Assembly: GCA_964520885.1 (NCBI GenBank)
Contig: CAZFQD010000079.1
Coordinates: forward strand, 1 to 10,649
Reading direction: 5' to 3'
DNA length: 10,649 bases
Source of the DNA: CAZFQD01 sp964520885
GTDB lineage: Bacteria; Bacillota; Clostridia; Oscillospirales; SIG519
In this document: positions 1 to 7,561 of the stretch, piece after piece
Numbering within the stretch: position 1 is the first letter of the stretch
Layout of the letters: each line of letters starts with the position of its first letter
Program-made: the position numbers and the translations under genes
Notes under the pieces: model-generated
Database searches by the model: none
What the model was told of the DNA's origin: nothing
Seen by the model: the letters and a program-made list of their open reading frames with translations, nothing else

Positions 1-10
1 GCGAAAATTA

Positions 11-52
11 GGTGCTGTCAGCTGTTTTTAAAGTAAAATTTTTGACAGTACC
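11..52 (+). promoter_or_regulatory. inverted repeat upstream of the LRR gene
   Basis: GGTGCTGTCA (11-20) pairs with TGACAGTACC (43-52) over 10 bp, including one G-T wobble. A small inner TTTTA/TAAAA pairing lies at 26-30/34-38. The structure ends just before the ribosome binding site at 61-68, so it would fold in the leader of the LRR gene. There is no U-run after it, so it is not a typical terminator. Its role is unknown. It could also be the tail of an upstream feature cut off by the window edge. Confidence 0.35.
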
Positions 53-80
53 TACTTCTAAAAGGAGGGCAAATTATTAT

Positions 81-1889
81 ATGAGTTCAATTAAAAAACC
101 TATTTCAGTAAGAAAAAAACAATTTAAAAAGTTTATTTTGTCGTTAGTTTCTACCGCAGGGATAATGTTATTAATATTAATTGCATTTCTTTTGTTAAAC
201 AATAATTCAAAGTTTTCATTAGAGCAAACAAAAAAAGGGCAAGAGTATTTTTTGGCAAAAAATTATCCAAAAGCAGAGGAAGCATACAAAAAAGCTTTAA
301 GTGCCGATGAAAAAAACAATATTGCAAGGTTAGCATTAGTGCAAACACTTGATTTGTTAGAAAAAGATGATGATGCAGTTATTATTGCTTTAAAGGGAGT
401 TGAGTTAAACCCCGGCAATATTGATTTTTATCGTTTTGTTATTCAAAACTATACTAAAAACAATAAAATTGATAAGGCTCAGAAATTCATATCCGAAATT
501 ACTATTCAACCAATATTATTAAAATTAAACGATGAAACCCCTGCACCTATCAAGTTTTCTCCCAATCCCGGTTCTTATGACCGTTCAATTACAGTAACCT
601 TGACATCTGATGCCAACAGCACAATTTATTACACAATTGATGGTAGTTCTCCAAATTTAAATTCCCCTAAATACACTACTCCTTTAACTGTAGATATGGA
701 AAAAACAAACATAAAAGCAATTGCAATTAATAATATATTCTTAATTGGCAACGAAGTAACAGTTAGCTACAATATTTATAAAGACAATCAAAGATATACA
801 TTTATTGACTCTAAAATTGAGGCAATTGTTCGCTCTATATTTTCAAGACCGACAGGAGATATGTTGTATAAAGATATAATAACAATAACTCGCCTTTCAA
901 ATTATGATATTAATGGAAAACCAATTGCTGACTATATTAGGAGTTTAGATGACCTTTTAGCAATGAAATCTCTTACCGACTTATCGCTCAATAGCGAACC
1001 GGTTATTGGCAACTTAAGCATATTTGCTTCGCTTTCAGCATTAAGAAATGTAAATTTATATGCTTGCGGAATTGATGATGCCGATTTAAAAGACATTTGC
1101 TCTGCAAAATGGATTACCTCTTTAAAATTAGATAAAAATCAAATTACAGATTTAACTCAGTTGACACAGTTAGATTCCCTTTCAGTATTTTCGGCTTCTG
1201 ATAATAAAATTAGCAGTATTGAGCCTTTGGGTATTTTAGCAGGAATAAAAGAACTTGATTTATCAAAAAACAACATATCCAATATTGAAAGCATAAAAAT
1301 TCTCACAGCTTTAAAAACTCTTGATTTATCAAGTAATAAAATTTCATCTTTTAATCCTTTTCTATCTTTAACTAACCTCCAAGAATTAAAGCTTTCTAAC
1401 AATTCAATTCAAAACATAAGTGGAATTGCCGTGCTTTCTACAATAAAAACCCTAAATTTATCTTCAAATAAAATTGATAATATTACACCTCTTTCTTCGC
1501 TTTATTCTCTTAATAGTCTTGATTTGAGTAATAATAAAATAATAGATTTATCTTCTTTATCCAATTTAAATTTAAAAGTACTTGTTTTAATTAATTGTGG
1601 TATTATTGATTTAACTCCGCTTTCCAAAATTAATACCTTAATAAGATTAGATTTAAAAAACAACACTAAATCAACAAATATTTCTCCATATATTAATGAT
1701 ATTACTGACCTTTCGCCTATATCTAATCTTATTGAACTTCAAGATATTAATTTAAGTTTAAATACAAATTTATCAAATCTTAAACCATTAATAAATTGCA
1801 GTAAATTAACTACAATTTACTGCATAGATTGTCCTAATGTAAACCAAGCTGATTTAGCTACATCAAACATTAAGGTTTATTATAATTAG
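81..1889 (+). CDS. membrane-anchored TPR / chitobiase-C-like / leucine-rich repeat surface protein
   Basis: A 602-residue modular protein, probably exposed outside the cell. The ATG at 81 is chosen because AAAGGAGGG (60-69) lies at good spacing; an in-frame GTG at 12 has no such site and falls in the inverted repeat. Residues 1-18 are basic, and about 20-40 form one hydrophobic helix with no clear cleavage site, so an N-terminal anchor with the rest outside is likely. Residues 47-142 look like TPR helices (GQEYFLAKNYPKAEEAYKKAL). Residues 155-232 match the chitobiase/beta-hexosaminidase C-terminal-like fold (GSYDRSITVTL, then IYYTIDGSSPN). From about 290 to 580 there are roughly twelve 22-residue internalin-type LRRs (pattern LxxLdLSxNxIxxIxPL). 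There is no LPXTG sorting signal. LRR plus TPR suggests protein or glycan binding, but the ligand is unknown and no partner gene is adjacent. The domain calls are by eye. Confidence 0.85.
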   Translation: MSSIKKPISVRKKQFKKFILSLVSTAGIMLLILIAFLLLNNNSKFSLEQTKKGQEYFLAKNYPKAEEAYKKALSADEKNNIARLALVQTLDLLEKDDDAVIIALKGVELNPGNIDFYRFVIQNYTKNNKIDKAQKFISEITIQPILLKLNDETPAPIKFSPNPGSYDRSITVTLTSDANSTIYYTIDGSSPNLNSPKYTTPLTVDMEKTNIKAIAINNIFLIGNEVTVSYNIYKDNQRYTFIDSKIEAIVRSIFSRPTGDMLYKDIITITRLSNYDINGKPIADYIRSLDDLLAMKSLTDLSLNSEPVIGNLSIFASLSALRNVNLYACGIDDADLKDICSAKWITSLKLDKNQITDLTQLTQLDSLSVFSASDNKISSIEPLGILAGIKELDLSKNNISNIESIKILTALKTLDLSSNKISSFNPFLSLTNLQELKLSNNSIQNISGIAVLSTIKTLNLSSNKIDNITPLSSLYSLNSLDLSNNKIIDLSSLSNLNLKVLVLINCGIIDLTPLSKINTLIRLDLKNNTKSTNISPYINDITDLSPISNLIELQDINLSLNTNLSNLKPLINCSKLTTIYCIDCPNVNQADLATSNIKVYYN

Positions 1890-1890
1890 T

Positions 1891-1916
1891 CTTTACTTTA
1901 AAATCATAAAGTAAAG
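1891..1916. terminator. AT-rich hairpin between convergent genes
   Basis: CTTTACTTTA (1891-1900) and TAAAGTAAAG (1907-1916) form a perfect 10-bp stem with a 6-nt loop, in the 30 bp between two convergent stop codons. The flanks are AT-rich but lack a long U-run on either strand, so termination would be weak. Position and symmetry suggest a shared bidirectional terminator. Confidence 0.5.
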
Positions 1917-1919
1917 TAT

Positions 1920-3002
1920 TTATGAACTTTTTTCAAGACCAAGCAATTGTGGCATTTGAATATAATAAGTTGTTTTTTTATTAAGGTCAAAATAGATTTT
2001 ATAATAGTAATAATCTACTGCTTCAAAAAAACTATTTATATTTTCCCAAGGCGATAAAGGCGGAATATCACAGCCACTTGAAATAACAAAGTTATTAAAC
2101 TGTCCGCATTGGTTTAATATCTTTGTTGTTTTTTTGAAAACAGAAGATGGAGTTCCATTTTTAAATTCATTAGCAGGGTCAATATTTCCGCAAACCAATT
2201 TATCATTTGGAACAAGTTTTAGCATCTCGTATATATCAATATTATTCCCAAAATGTAAAATCTTTGCCCCATTTGTTAAAATAGATTTTATTAAAGGAAT
2301 TGTATTTCCGCAATTGTGATAAATTACAATGAAATTCTCATCTTGAACTGCATCTATTATTTTTTTTATATAATAAGTTGAAAATTCATCATTTAAGTCA
2401 GGACCTAAAATTCCAGCGGCTGGCTCTGCCATAACAATACCGTTCGCTCCTGCTTTTTTGTATTCATTAATATAAGAAATTAAAAACTCACTTACCTTTT
2501 CTAAAACAATTTTTACAGTTTCGGGTTCTGTATAACACTTAATCATTGTCTCTGCCATTTCCATAAGTCTTCCTGCTAACGAAAAGGGACCTATGCAACC
2601 TCCGAAAACCGGACGGTCAGTTATTTCTAAAACTGCTTTTTTTACTGCATTAATATAAATATTAGTTCTGCCTTCATAAACTTTTGGTATCTTTAATGCT
2701 TTTGCATCTTCTTTTGTATCTATTAATCTTCCAATAACTGTGGGAACTTCATCTTTTGAAAATCTGATTTGTGCTCCAAAAACTTCAGCTTCAACTGATA
2801 AATCCATAAAACCGAGAGTTGCAGAAGTTTTGCATTTTTCTGCAATAGTTTTCATACAATTAACTTGTAGTTCGCTATTATATAGTAATTCTTTCACATC
2901 AATGTTTAATAAAGTAATGGCTGGAAAAGACAAAACAGGCATAGCCTTTTTTACTTTCTCATTTCTTATTTCATTAATCCATTCGTCCATATTTCTTTTC
3001 AT
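1920..3002 (-). CDS. uroporphyrinogen decarboxylase-family protein, likely corrinoid methyltransferase (MtaA/MtbA-like)
   Basis: A 360-residue protein of the URO-D superfamily. It resembles the branch that moves methyl groups from a methylated corrinoid protein to a thiol, more than true heme-pathway HemE. Visible motifs (numbered from the ATG at 3002) are His229-x-Cys231 in YHNCGNTIPL, LVCGNIDPA near 269-277, and Cys311 in SSGCDIPPLSPWENI. His-x-Cys plus a distant Cys is the zinc site of MtaA/MtbA-type enzymes, with similar spacing. An in-frame GTG lies three codons upstream at 3011, but GGGGTG sits 6 nt before the ATG and itself contains that GTG, so the ATG is preferred. The C-terminus carries a tyrosine-rich tail (DYYYYKIYF). 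No corrinoid protein, MtaB-like partner or heme gene is nearby, so the substrate cannot be inferred and the gene is an orphan here. Confidence 0.8.
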   Translation of the reverse strand: MKRNMDEWINEIRNEKVKKAMPVLSFPAITLLNIDVKELLYNSELQVNCMKTIAEKCKTSATLGFMDLSVEAEVFGAQIRFSKDEVPTVIGRLIDTKEDAKALKIPKVYEGRTNIYINAVKKAVLEITDRPVFGGCIGPFSLAGRLMEMAETMIKCYTEPETVKIVLEKVSEFLISYINEYKKAGANGIVMAEPAAGILGPDLNDEFSTYYIKKIIDAVQDENFIVIYHNCGNTIPLIKSILTNGAKILHFGNNIDIYEMLKLVPNDKLVCGNIDPANEFKNGTPSSVFKKTTKILNQCGQFNNFVISSGCDIPPLSPWENINSFFEAVDYYYYKIYFDLNKKTTYYIQMPQLLGLEKSS

Positions 3003-3135
3003 TGTTTTCACCCCAAAATATTATTTATAATTTAATTATATGCTATTAAAAAAGCAATTCCATAATTATTTAACTTATTTTTGCACTATTTTATTATTAT
3101 TATTTTTAAATAATGAATATAAATATTAATAAGCC

Positions 3136-3164
3136 TTGAATAATTTTACTATTAGTAGTATAAT
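3136..3164 (+). promoter_or_regulatory. sigma-A promoter of the carD-ispD-ispF operon
   Basis: TTGAAT (3136-3141), a 17-nt spacer, then a perfect TATAAT (3159-3164). Transcription should begin near 3171, giving a leader of about 30 nt before the carD GTG. The other side of this divergent 200-bp region (3003-3135) is very AT-rich and has only a weak TATAAT (3035-3040, minus) without a good -35 for the URO-D-family gene. Confidence 0.8.
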
Positions 3165-3201
3165 AAAATAGTATGAATATGCGTTCAAGAAAGGAAAAAT
3201 A

Positions 3202-3693
3202 GTGTATTGTATTGGAGATAAGGTCGTTTGTCCACTTCACGGAGCAGGAATAATAGAAAATATAATTACTCGTTCAACTTCTACAGTTGATACGGAATTT
3301 TTTGTTGTGCGTCTTTTAAGTATTGGTCTTAAAATTACAATACCAACTTCTTCAATGGAAAACTCAGGAATTAGATACATAATTACTAAAAAGAATGCAA
3401 AAAACTTAGTTGATACCTTTCATTCACTTAATTTTGAATATGACTCAAATTGGACAAAGAGATATAGAGACAATATGGAAAGATTAAAAACAGGAGATAT
3501 ATTAGAAGTTGCAAAAGTTTACAAGAGTTTAGCCGAAAGAAATAAAATCAAAGGTTTATCTGCTGGCGAGAGAAAAATGTACCAACTTGCAAAACAAATA
3601 TTATTTAGCGAACTTATGCTTTCACTTGACTGTGAAAAATGTGATATTGAAGATTATTTAAGCATTAATATAGAATTAGATGAAGAAATATAA
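3202..3693 (+). CDS. carD: CarD/CdnL family RNA polymerase-binding transcription regulator
   Basis: A 163-residue protein with the CarD layout. The N-terminal RNA-polymerase-interacting domain (about 1-58) has IGDKVVCPLHGAGIIENI and an IPTSSMENSGIR segment. The helical C-terminal DNA-contacting domain (about 75-150) has NWTKRYRDNMERLKTGDI and GLSAGERKMYQLAKQIL. CarD proteins bind the RNA polymerase beta subunit and tune open-complex stability at promoters. The length is close to that of the mycobacterial protein. The start is a GTG preceded by AAAGGA at 3190-3195; no in-frame ATG lies upstream before a stop. It leads an operon with ispD and ispF, the same order known in actinobacteria such as Mycobacterium tuberculosis. 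It may act globally, so the operon position need not mean it regulates isoprenoid genes specifically. Confidence 0.93.
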   Translation: MYCIGDKVVCPLHGAGIIENIITRSTSTVDTEFFVVRLLSIGLKITIPTSSMENSGIRYIITKKNAKNLVDTFHSLNFEYDSNWTKRYRDNMERLKTGDILEVAKVYKSLAERNKIKGLSAGERKMYQLAKQILFSELMLSLDCEKCDIEDYLSINIELDEEI

Positions 3694-3744
3694 AATAGTT
3701 TTAATTAATAGAATGCGAGTTTTCATAAAAATGAGGTGAATTAT

Positions 3745-4488
3745 TTGGGAATAATGAACTTATTTAATAGAGGACAAAAAAAAGAGGAGCACCCATATAC
3801 TACAGCAATTATTGCCGCCGCTGGAAATGGCAGTAGAATGGGGTTAGGCTTTAAAGATAAACAACTTATTTTAATTAATGGAACACCTGTTATTTCCTAT
3901 TCAATAAGAGCTTTTGAAGATGCTACTACTATTGACGAAATAATTATTGTTTCCAAAGAAGAAAATATTTTGCGTTTTGCCGATTTAGTTAAAGATTTTG
4001 AATTCAAAAAAGTTTCAAAAATTATTTGTGGTGGTCAAACCCGAACTCAATCTGTTTTTAATGCTATAAATGAATTAGATGAAAAAACGAGGTACATATC
4101 AATACACGATGGTGCAAGACCTTTTGTTAACTCAAACACTATAAACGAGGTAAACTATGCGGCTTATAAATATAATGCAGCCGCTTGCTATGTTAAGATT
4201 AAGGACACTATTAAGAATATTGACAATGCTGGGTTTGTTAAAGATACTATTGACAGAACTTATTTAGGAGCAGTTCAAACTCCACAAGCCTTTTCTTTAA
4301 AATTATATCTTGCCTGCTCGTCACTTGCACAACAAAGAGGAATTAATTATTCTGATGATTGTCAAATAATTGAGCAAGGTGGAAAAAAGGTTTATTTAAT
4401 TGAAGGCTCTTATAATAACATTAAAATTACTACTAAAGAAGATATAGCTTTAGCAGAGGCATTACAAAAAGCAGTTAATAATGTATAA
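3745..4488 (+). CDS. ispD: 2-C-methyl-D-erythritol 4-phosphate cytidylyltransferase
   Basis: The third step of the MEP pathway: it joins CTP and methylerythritol 4-phosphate to form CDP-ME in the cytoplasm. Numbered from the TTG at 3745: AAAGNGSRMG (25-34) is the CTP-binding loop with catalytic Arg31, and KDKQ follows. HDGARP (121-126), KDT (153-155), Arg171 with QTPQAF (178-183), SDD (203-205) and NIKITT (225-230, with Lys227) complete the family set, so the active site looks intact. The start is uncertain. AGGTGA (3734-3739) sits well for TTG 3745; GTG 3736 overlaps that site, and ATG 3754 is too far from it. About 20 basic or charged residues precede the core fold, as seen in other clostridial homologues. 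It lies 51 nt after carD and 33 nt before ispF. Confidence 0.95.
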   Translation: MGIMNLFNRGQKKEEHPYTTAIIAAAGNGSRMGLGFKDKQLILINGTPVISYSIRAFEDATTIDEIIIVSKEENILRFADLVKDFEFKKVSKIICGGQTRTQSVFNAINELDEKTRYISIHDGARPFVNSNTINEVNYAAYKYNAAACYVKIKDTIKNIDNAGFVKDTIDRTYLGAVQTPQAFSLKLYLACSSLAQQRGINYSDDCQIIEQGGKKVYLIEGSYNNIKITTKEDIALAEALQKAVNNV

Positions 4489-4521
4489 TTTAATTATTAG
4501 TTCAATTTGGGAGTGATAAAA

Positions 4522-4989
4522 ATGCGAATTGGAAATGGCTATGATGTTCATAAACTTATTGAAGGCAGAGAACTAACATTAGGTGGAGTTATTATTCCAT
4601 ATGAAAAAGGTCTGCAAGGGCATAGTGATGCCGATGTATTAGCCCATTCAATTATGGATGCACTTTTAGGAGCTTCTTGTTCAGGAAATATTGGCAAATT
4701 TTTCCCTGATACAGATGAAATATATAAGGACATTTCAAGTTTGCTTCTTTTAAAAATGGTAGTAAATCAATTAGATATGCATAGTTATAAGATAATTAAT
4801 ATTGACTGTATAATAGTTGCCCAAAACCCAAAATTATCTCCATATATTGATAATATGCGAGAAAATTTAGCAAATGCTTGCGATATTAATGCGAGCCAAA
4901 TTTCAATAAAGGCCACTACCGAAGAAGGCTTAGGCTTTACAGGGACAGGAGAAGGCATTGCATGCCATAGTGTTTGTTTAATAGATTAA
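4522..4989 (+). CDS. ispF: 2-C-methyl-D-erythritol 2,4-cyclodiphosphate synthase
   Basis: A 155-residue MEP-pathway enzyme that cyclises CDP-ME 2-phosphate to MEcPP with loss of CMP; the family is a homotrimer with zinc at subunit interfaces. The metal ligands Asp8, His10 and His42 fall at exactly the Escherichia coli numbers. HSDAD (34-38) and the CDP-binding KATTEEGLGF (130-139, Thr132 and Glu135) are present. The usual Arg142 of GRGEG is Thr here (GTGEG), which affects the trimer cavity rather than the catalytic site. ATG 4522 is chosen because GGAGTG (4510-4515) lies 6 nt before it; an in-frame TTG at 4507 lies before that site. It is the last gene of the carD operon. Confidence 0.95.
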   Translation: MRIGNGYDVHKLIEGRELTLGGVIIPYEKGLQGHSDADVLAHSIMDALLGASCSGNIGKFFPDTDEIYKDISSLLLLKMVVNQLDMHSYKIINIDCIIVAQNPKLSPYIDNMRENLANACDINASQISIKATTEEGLGFTGTGEGIACHSVCLID

Positions 4990-5010
4990 AAAAAAATTTC
5001 ATAATAATAA

Positions 5011-5086
5011 AAAGAGCATATTTTAGAGAAAACCTATAAAATGGGATTATAATAATACCATTTAGGTTGTTTAAAATATGCTCTTT
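5011..5086. terminator. 76-nt near-perfect palindrome, probable bidirectional terminator
   Basis: AAAGAGCATATTTTA (5011-5025) pairs perfectly with 5072-5086. Inside it, AACCTA/TAGGTT (5031-5036/5063-5068), AATGG/CCATT (5040-5044/5058-5062) and ATTA/TAAT extend the arm to a 3-nt loop, with small internal loops. It lies between the convergent ispF and spore-protein stop codons. On the minus strand the stem is followed by CTTTTTATT and further on by an uninterrupted U-run, which suits termination of the spore-protein gene. On the plus strand it is followed by CTTTATTAG, a weaker tail. The length and multi-segment symmetry exceed a usual terminator, so a small palindromic repeat element co-opted as terminator is possible. 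Confidence 0.75.
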
Positions 5087-5103
5087 ATTAGTTATATTTA
5101 GGG

Positions 5104-5271
5104 CTATGACATACTTTGTTCTGCTTGCTGAATTATTTTCTTAACCATTTGTCCGCCTACTGAACCATTTTGTCTTGAAGTTAAATCTCCATTATAACCG
5201 TCTTTTAAAGTTACACCAACTTCACGAGCTGCTTCAGCTTTAATTCTATTAAAAGCACCCTTTTTAGCCAT
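5104..5271 (-). CDS. alpha/beta-type small acid-soluble spore protein
   Basis: A 55-residue SASP. Proteins of this family coat DNA in the dormant spore, protect it from UV and chemicals, and are degraded at germination by the GPR protease. Residues 10-20 (IKAEAAREVGV) correspond to the conserved first helix and GPR cleavage region, and 30-53 (DLTSRQNGSVGGQMVKKII, then QQAEQ) to the second. ATG 5271 is chosen because GGAGGTG lies at ideal spacing; an in-frame ATG at 5298 would add nine residues and lies upstream of that site. It is short compared with Bacillus SspA-type proteins but has the full core. Expression in the forespore by sigma-G is expected from the family; no convincing sigma-G promoter was found. 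The gene marks the host as an endospore former. Confidence 0.93.
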   Translation of the reverse strand: MAKKGAFNRIKAEAAREVGVTLKDGYNGDLTSRQNGSVGGQMVKKIIQQAEQSMS

Positions 5272-5299
5272 TATTTTCACCTCCAAATATTTATTCACA

Positions 5300-5404
5300 A
5301 ATATTTTTTGCTATAAGTTGAAAATAATACTATGCAAATTTTTCTAATTTAAAATTATAACCCATATTTTGAAAAAACTCTTTTTTTATTATACCTTGAT
5401 TATC
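5300..5404 (-). pseudogene. decayed copy of the recG 3' end and its downstream flank
   Basis: On the minus strand, 5383-5378 reads AAAGAG, then TTTTTTCA, then AATATGGGTTA. The last codons of recG (8065-8039) read AAAGAG, C, TTTTTTCA, G, AATATGGGTTA. That is one base missing and one substitution over about 27 bp. Upstream the translation resembles recG (DNQGI..IKKEFF versus ENKGIKNKIKELF). Downstream, AATTAGAAAA and TTTGCATAG continue the match, but to the sequence beyond the 262-bp element (7767-7752), not to the element itself. An AGCA...TTTG stretch may extend it further. Identity is roughly 80 percent over 60 bp by eye in AT-rich DNA, so chance is not fully excluded. No gene is otherwise seen between the spore-protein and hppA genes (5272-5461). 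Confidence 0.45.
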
Positions 5405-5461
5405 TGATTTCTTAGTATATTATTTTTTAAGGTTTTACTTAAATTTTAACATAGAGCCTAA

Positions 5462-7561
5462 TTAAATAGAATTAATAGCTAAAATAAGAGATGCAAATAC
5501 AATGGAAGACATAGATAATAACTTAATCAATATATTAATTGATGGACCAGAAGTGTCTTTGAAGGGGTCTCCTACAGTGTCGCCTACAACCGATGCTTTG
5601 TGAGCATCGCTTCCCTTGCCACCAAAAGCACCAGCCTCAATGTTCTTTTTGGCATTATCCCAAGCTCCGCCCGAATTTGCCATCATAATTGCAAGGATAA
5701 AGCCTGTAACTGTTGCACCTGCAAGCATACCGACAACACCGTTTACGCCGAGAACCATACCAACTACAATAGGGACAATAACAGCTAAAAGTGCAGGCAA
5801 TATCATTTCTTTTTGTGCGGCTTTTGTACAAATTGTTACACAGGTCTCATAATCGGGGTCAGCAGTACCTTCCATAAGTCCTTTAATTTCTTTAAACTGA
5901 CGTCTAACCTCCATAACAATGCTTTGTGCAGCACGTCCCACAGCATCCATAGTAAGAGCCGAAAACAAAAACGGTAGCATACCTCCTATGAAAAGCCCTA
6001 TTAAGACGGGGGGATTTACTATTTCAATATTAAATTGAAAATCAGGCTTCAATATTTTAACTTGTTCAATATAAGAAGCGATAAGAGCTAATGCTGTAAG
6101 TGCGGCAGAACCGATTGCGAAGCCCTTGCCCGTAGCCGCAGTAGTATTTCCAAGAGAATCCAAAGCATCAGTACGAATCCTTACCTCTTTATCGAGATGA
6201 GCCATTTCTGCAATACCGCCAGCATTATCGGCAATAGGACCATATGCGTCGGTAGCAAGTGTAATACCTAAGGTGGACAACATTCCAACAGCCGAAAGAC
6301 CAATACCATATAATCCAACATTGAAATTTGCTCCACCACCAGAAACATAAAAACTTACAAGTATTGATGCACTTACTATTATTATAGGAGCTACTGTTGA
6401 AAGCATACCAAGTGATATACCTCCAATAATAACGGTAGCAGGACCTGTTAATGATGTTTTAATCAATTTTTTTGTTGGTGAATAGTTATCCGATGTAAAA
6501 AATTCTGTAAAGTAACCAATTAATATACCCGCCATAAGACCCGATAATACGGCAAAATAAATGCCAATTTTGTCTGAGCCTAACACATAATAAACAAGAG
6601 GAAAAGATATAACTGCAATTAGCAATCCAGTAATCCAAACTCCGCGACGCAGAGCAAAAAGAAGAGATTTTTGATTGGCATTTTCTTTTGTCTTTACAAA
6701 AAAAGTACCTACTATAGATGCGAGTATTCCGATAGCAGCCATAATCATCGGAATAGAAACGCCTTTAAACCCATAACCTGCGGCAACAGCAAGAGCCGAA
6801 GTAGATACAATAGAACCGACATACGATTCATAAAGATCGGCACCCATTCCAGCAACATCGCCTACATTGTCGCCTACATTATCCGCAATAACGGCAGGAT
6901 TACGAGCATCATCTTCAGGAATGCCAGATTCAATCTTGCCGACAAGGTCGGCACCAACATCAGCCGCTTTTGTGAATATACCACCACCTACACGAGCAAA
7001 GAGTGCCATTGATGATGCACCCATACCAAAAGTAAGCATTGCAGATGTAATTTCTTGTATTTTTTTTGATTCATCTGCTATTATATTTACATTTGAAAAC
7101 CAAAATTTAAGAAAATAAAACCATATTGAAATATCTAAAAGACCAAGTCCAACAACGGTGAATCCCATAACCGCACCGGCTGAAAAAGCAATATTAAGAC
7201 CAGAGTTTAAACTGTGCTTTGCCGAATTAGCCGTTCTCGAATTTGCTGCTGTAGCGATTTTCATTCCTATAAAACCTGATAAACCTGAGAAAAAACCGCC
7301 GGTTAAAAACGCAAACGGCACAAAAGGAGTAAGAAATTTAAACCAAACCATAATACTGAGTATTATGAACATTGCAACAAAAAACAAGGCGACACCGCTA
7401 TATTGTCTTTTTAGATAAGCATTAGCACCTCTTCTGATAGCTTTAGAGATTTTTACCATTAACTCATTACCTTCAGGAGCACGCAAAACCTTTAAAGCTA
7501 AATACAGTGCAAAAATCAGTGCTATAATTGCACCGATAGGAGACAAGAGTGTATAATCCAT
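5462..7561 (-). CDS. hppA: membrane-bound ion-translocating pyrophosphatase (K+-dependent type)
   Basis: A 699-residue integral membrane enzyme that hydrolyses pyrophosphate and pumps H+ and/or Na+ out of the cytoplasm; the family has about 16 transmembrane helices and forms dimers. The substrate site is intact: DVGADLVGKIESGIPEDDAR begins at residue 201 and leads into NPAVIADNVGDNVGD (221-235). DAYGPIADNAGG (438-449) and the C-terminal SDAHKASVVGDTVGDPFKDT (651-670) complete it. GNTTAATGKG (471-480) has Ala475 and Gly478, where K+-independent enzymes have Lys and Thr, so K+ activation is predicted. Glu245 in DLYESY is the gate glutamate in the position seen in Na+-pumping and other K+-dependent members; Na+ versus H+ cannot be settled here. 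GGAGG precedes the ATG by 8 nt. It has its own promoter and no operon partners. Confidence 0.96.
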   Translation of the reverse strand: MDYTLLSPIGAIIALIFALYLALKVLRAPEGNELMVKISKAIRRGANAYLKRQYSGVALFFVAMFIILSIMVWFKFLTPFVPFAFLTGGFFSGLSGFIGMKIATAANSRTANSAKHSLNSGLNIAFSAGAVMGFTVVGLGLLDISIWFYFLKFWFSNVNIIADESKKIQEITSAMLTFGMGASSMALFARVGGGIFTKAADVGADLVGKIESGIPEDDARNPAVIADNVGDNVGDVAGMGADLYESYVGSIVSTSALAVAAGYGFKGVSIPMIMAAIGILASIVGTFFVKTKENANQKSLLFALRRGVWITGLLIAVISFPLVYYVLGSDKIGIYFAVLSGLMAGILIGYFTEFFTSDNYSPTKKLIKTSLTGPATVIIGGISLGMLSTVAPIIIVSASILVSFYVSGGGANFNVGLYGIGLSAVGMLSTLGITLATDAYGPIADNAGGIAEMAHLDKEVRIRTDALDSLGNTTAATGKGFAIGSAALTALALIASYIEQVKILKPDFQFNIEIVNPPVLIGLFIGGMLPFLFSALTMDAVGRAAQSIVMEVRRQFKEIKGLMEGTADPDYETCVTICTKAAQKEMILPALLAVIVPIVVGMVLGVNGVVGMLAGATVTGFILAIMMANSGGAWDNAKKNIEAGAFGGKGSDAHKASVVGDTVGDPFKDTSGPSINILIKLLSMSSIVFASLILAINSI

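Noticed and set aside
42..47. TTGACA as a -35 box for the LRR gene
   Set aside because: It is part of the inverted repeat, and 16-18 nt downstream falls on the ribosome binding site with no -10-like sequence.
2134..3030. Plus-strand frames opposite the URO-D-family gene
   Set aside because: The opposite strand carries the conserved enzyme motifs; these frames have no recognisable features.
5272..5298. Longer spore-protein start (nine extra residues)
   Set aside because: The GGAGGTG ribosome site lies between that ATG and the downstream ATG, and family members begin near the latter.
5330..5394. Sigma-G promoter candidates for the spore-protein gene (GTATA-18-CAAAATA; CATAGTA alone)
   Set aside because: The first lies within the recG-like copy and matches only part of the consensus; the second has no partner box at the right spacing.
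5600..7418. Several plus-strand open frames of 60-113 codons opposite hppA
   Set aside because: They mirror the strongly coding hppA frame, lack ribosome binding sites and have low-complexity translations.
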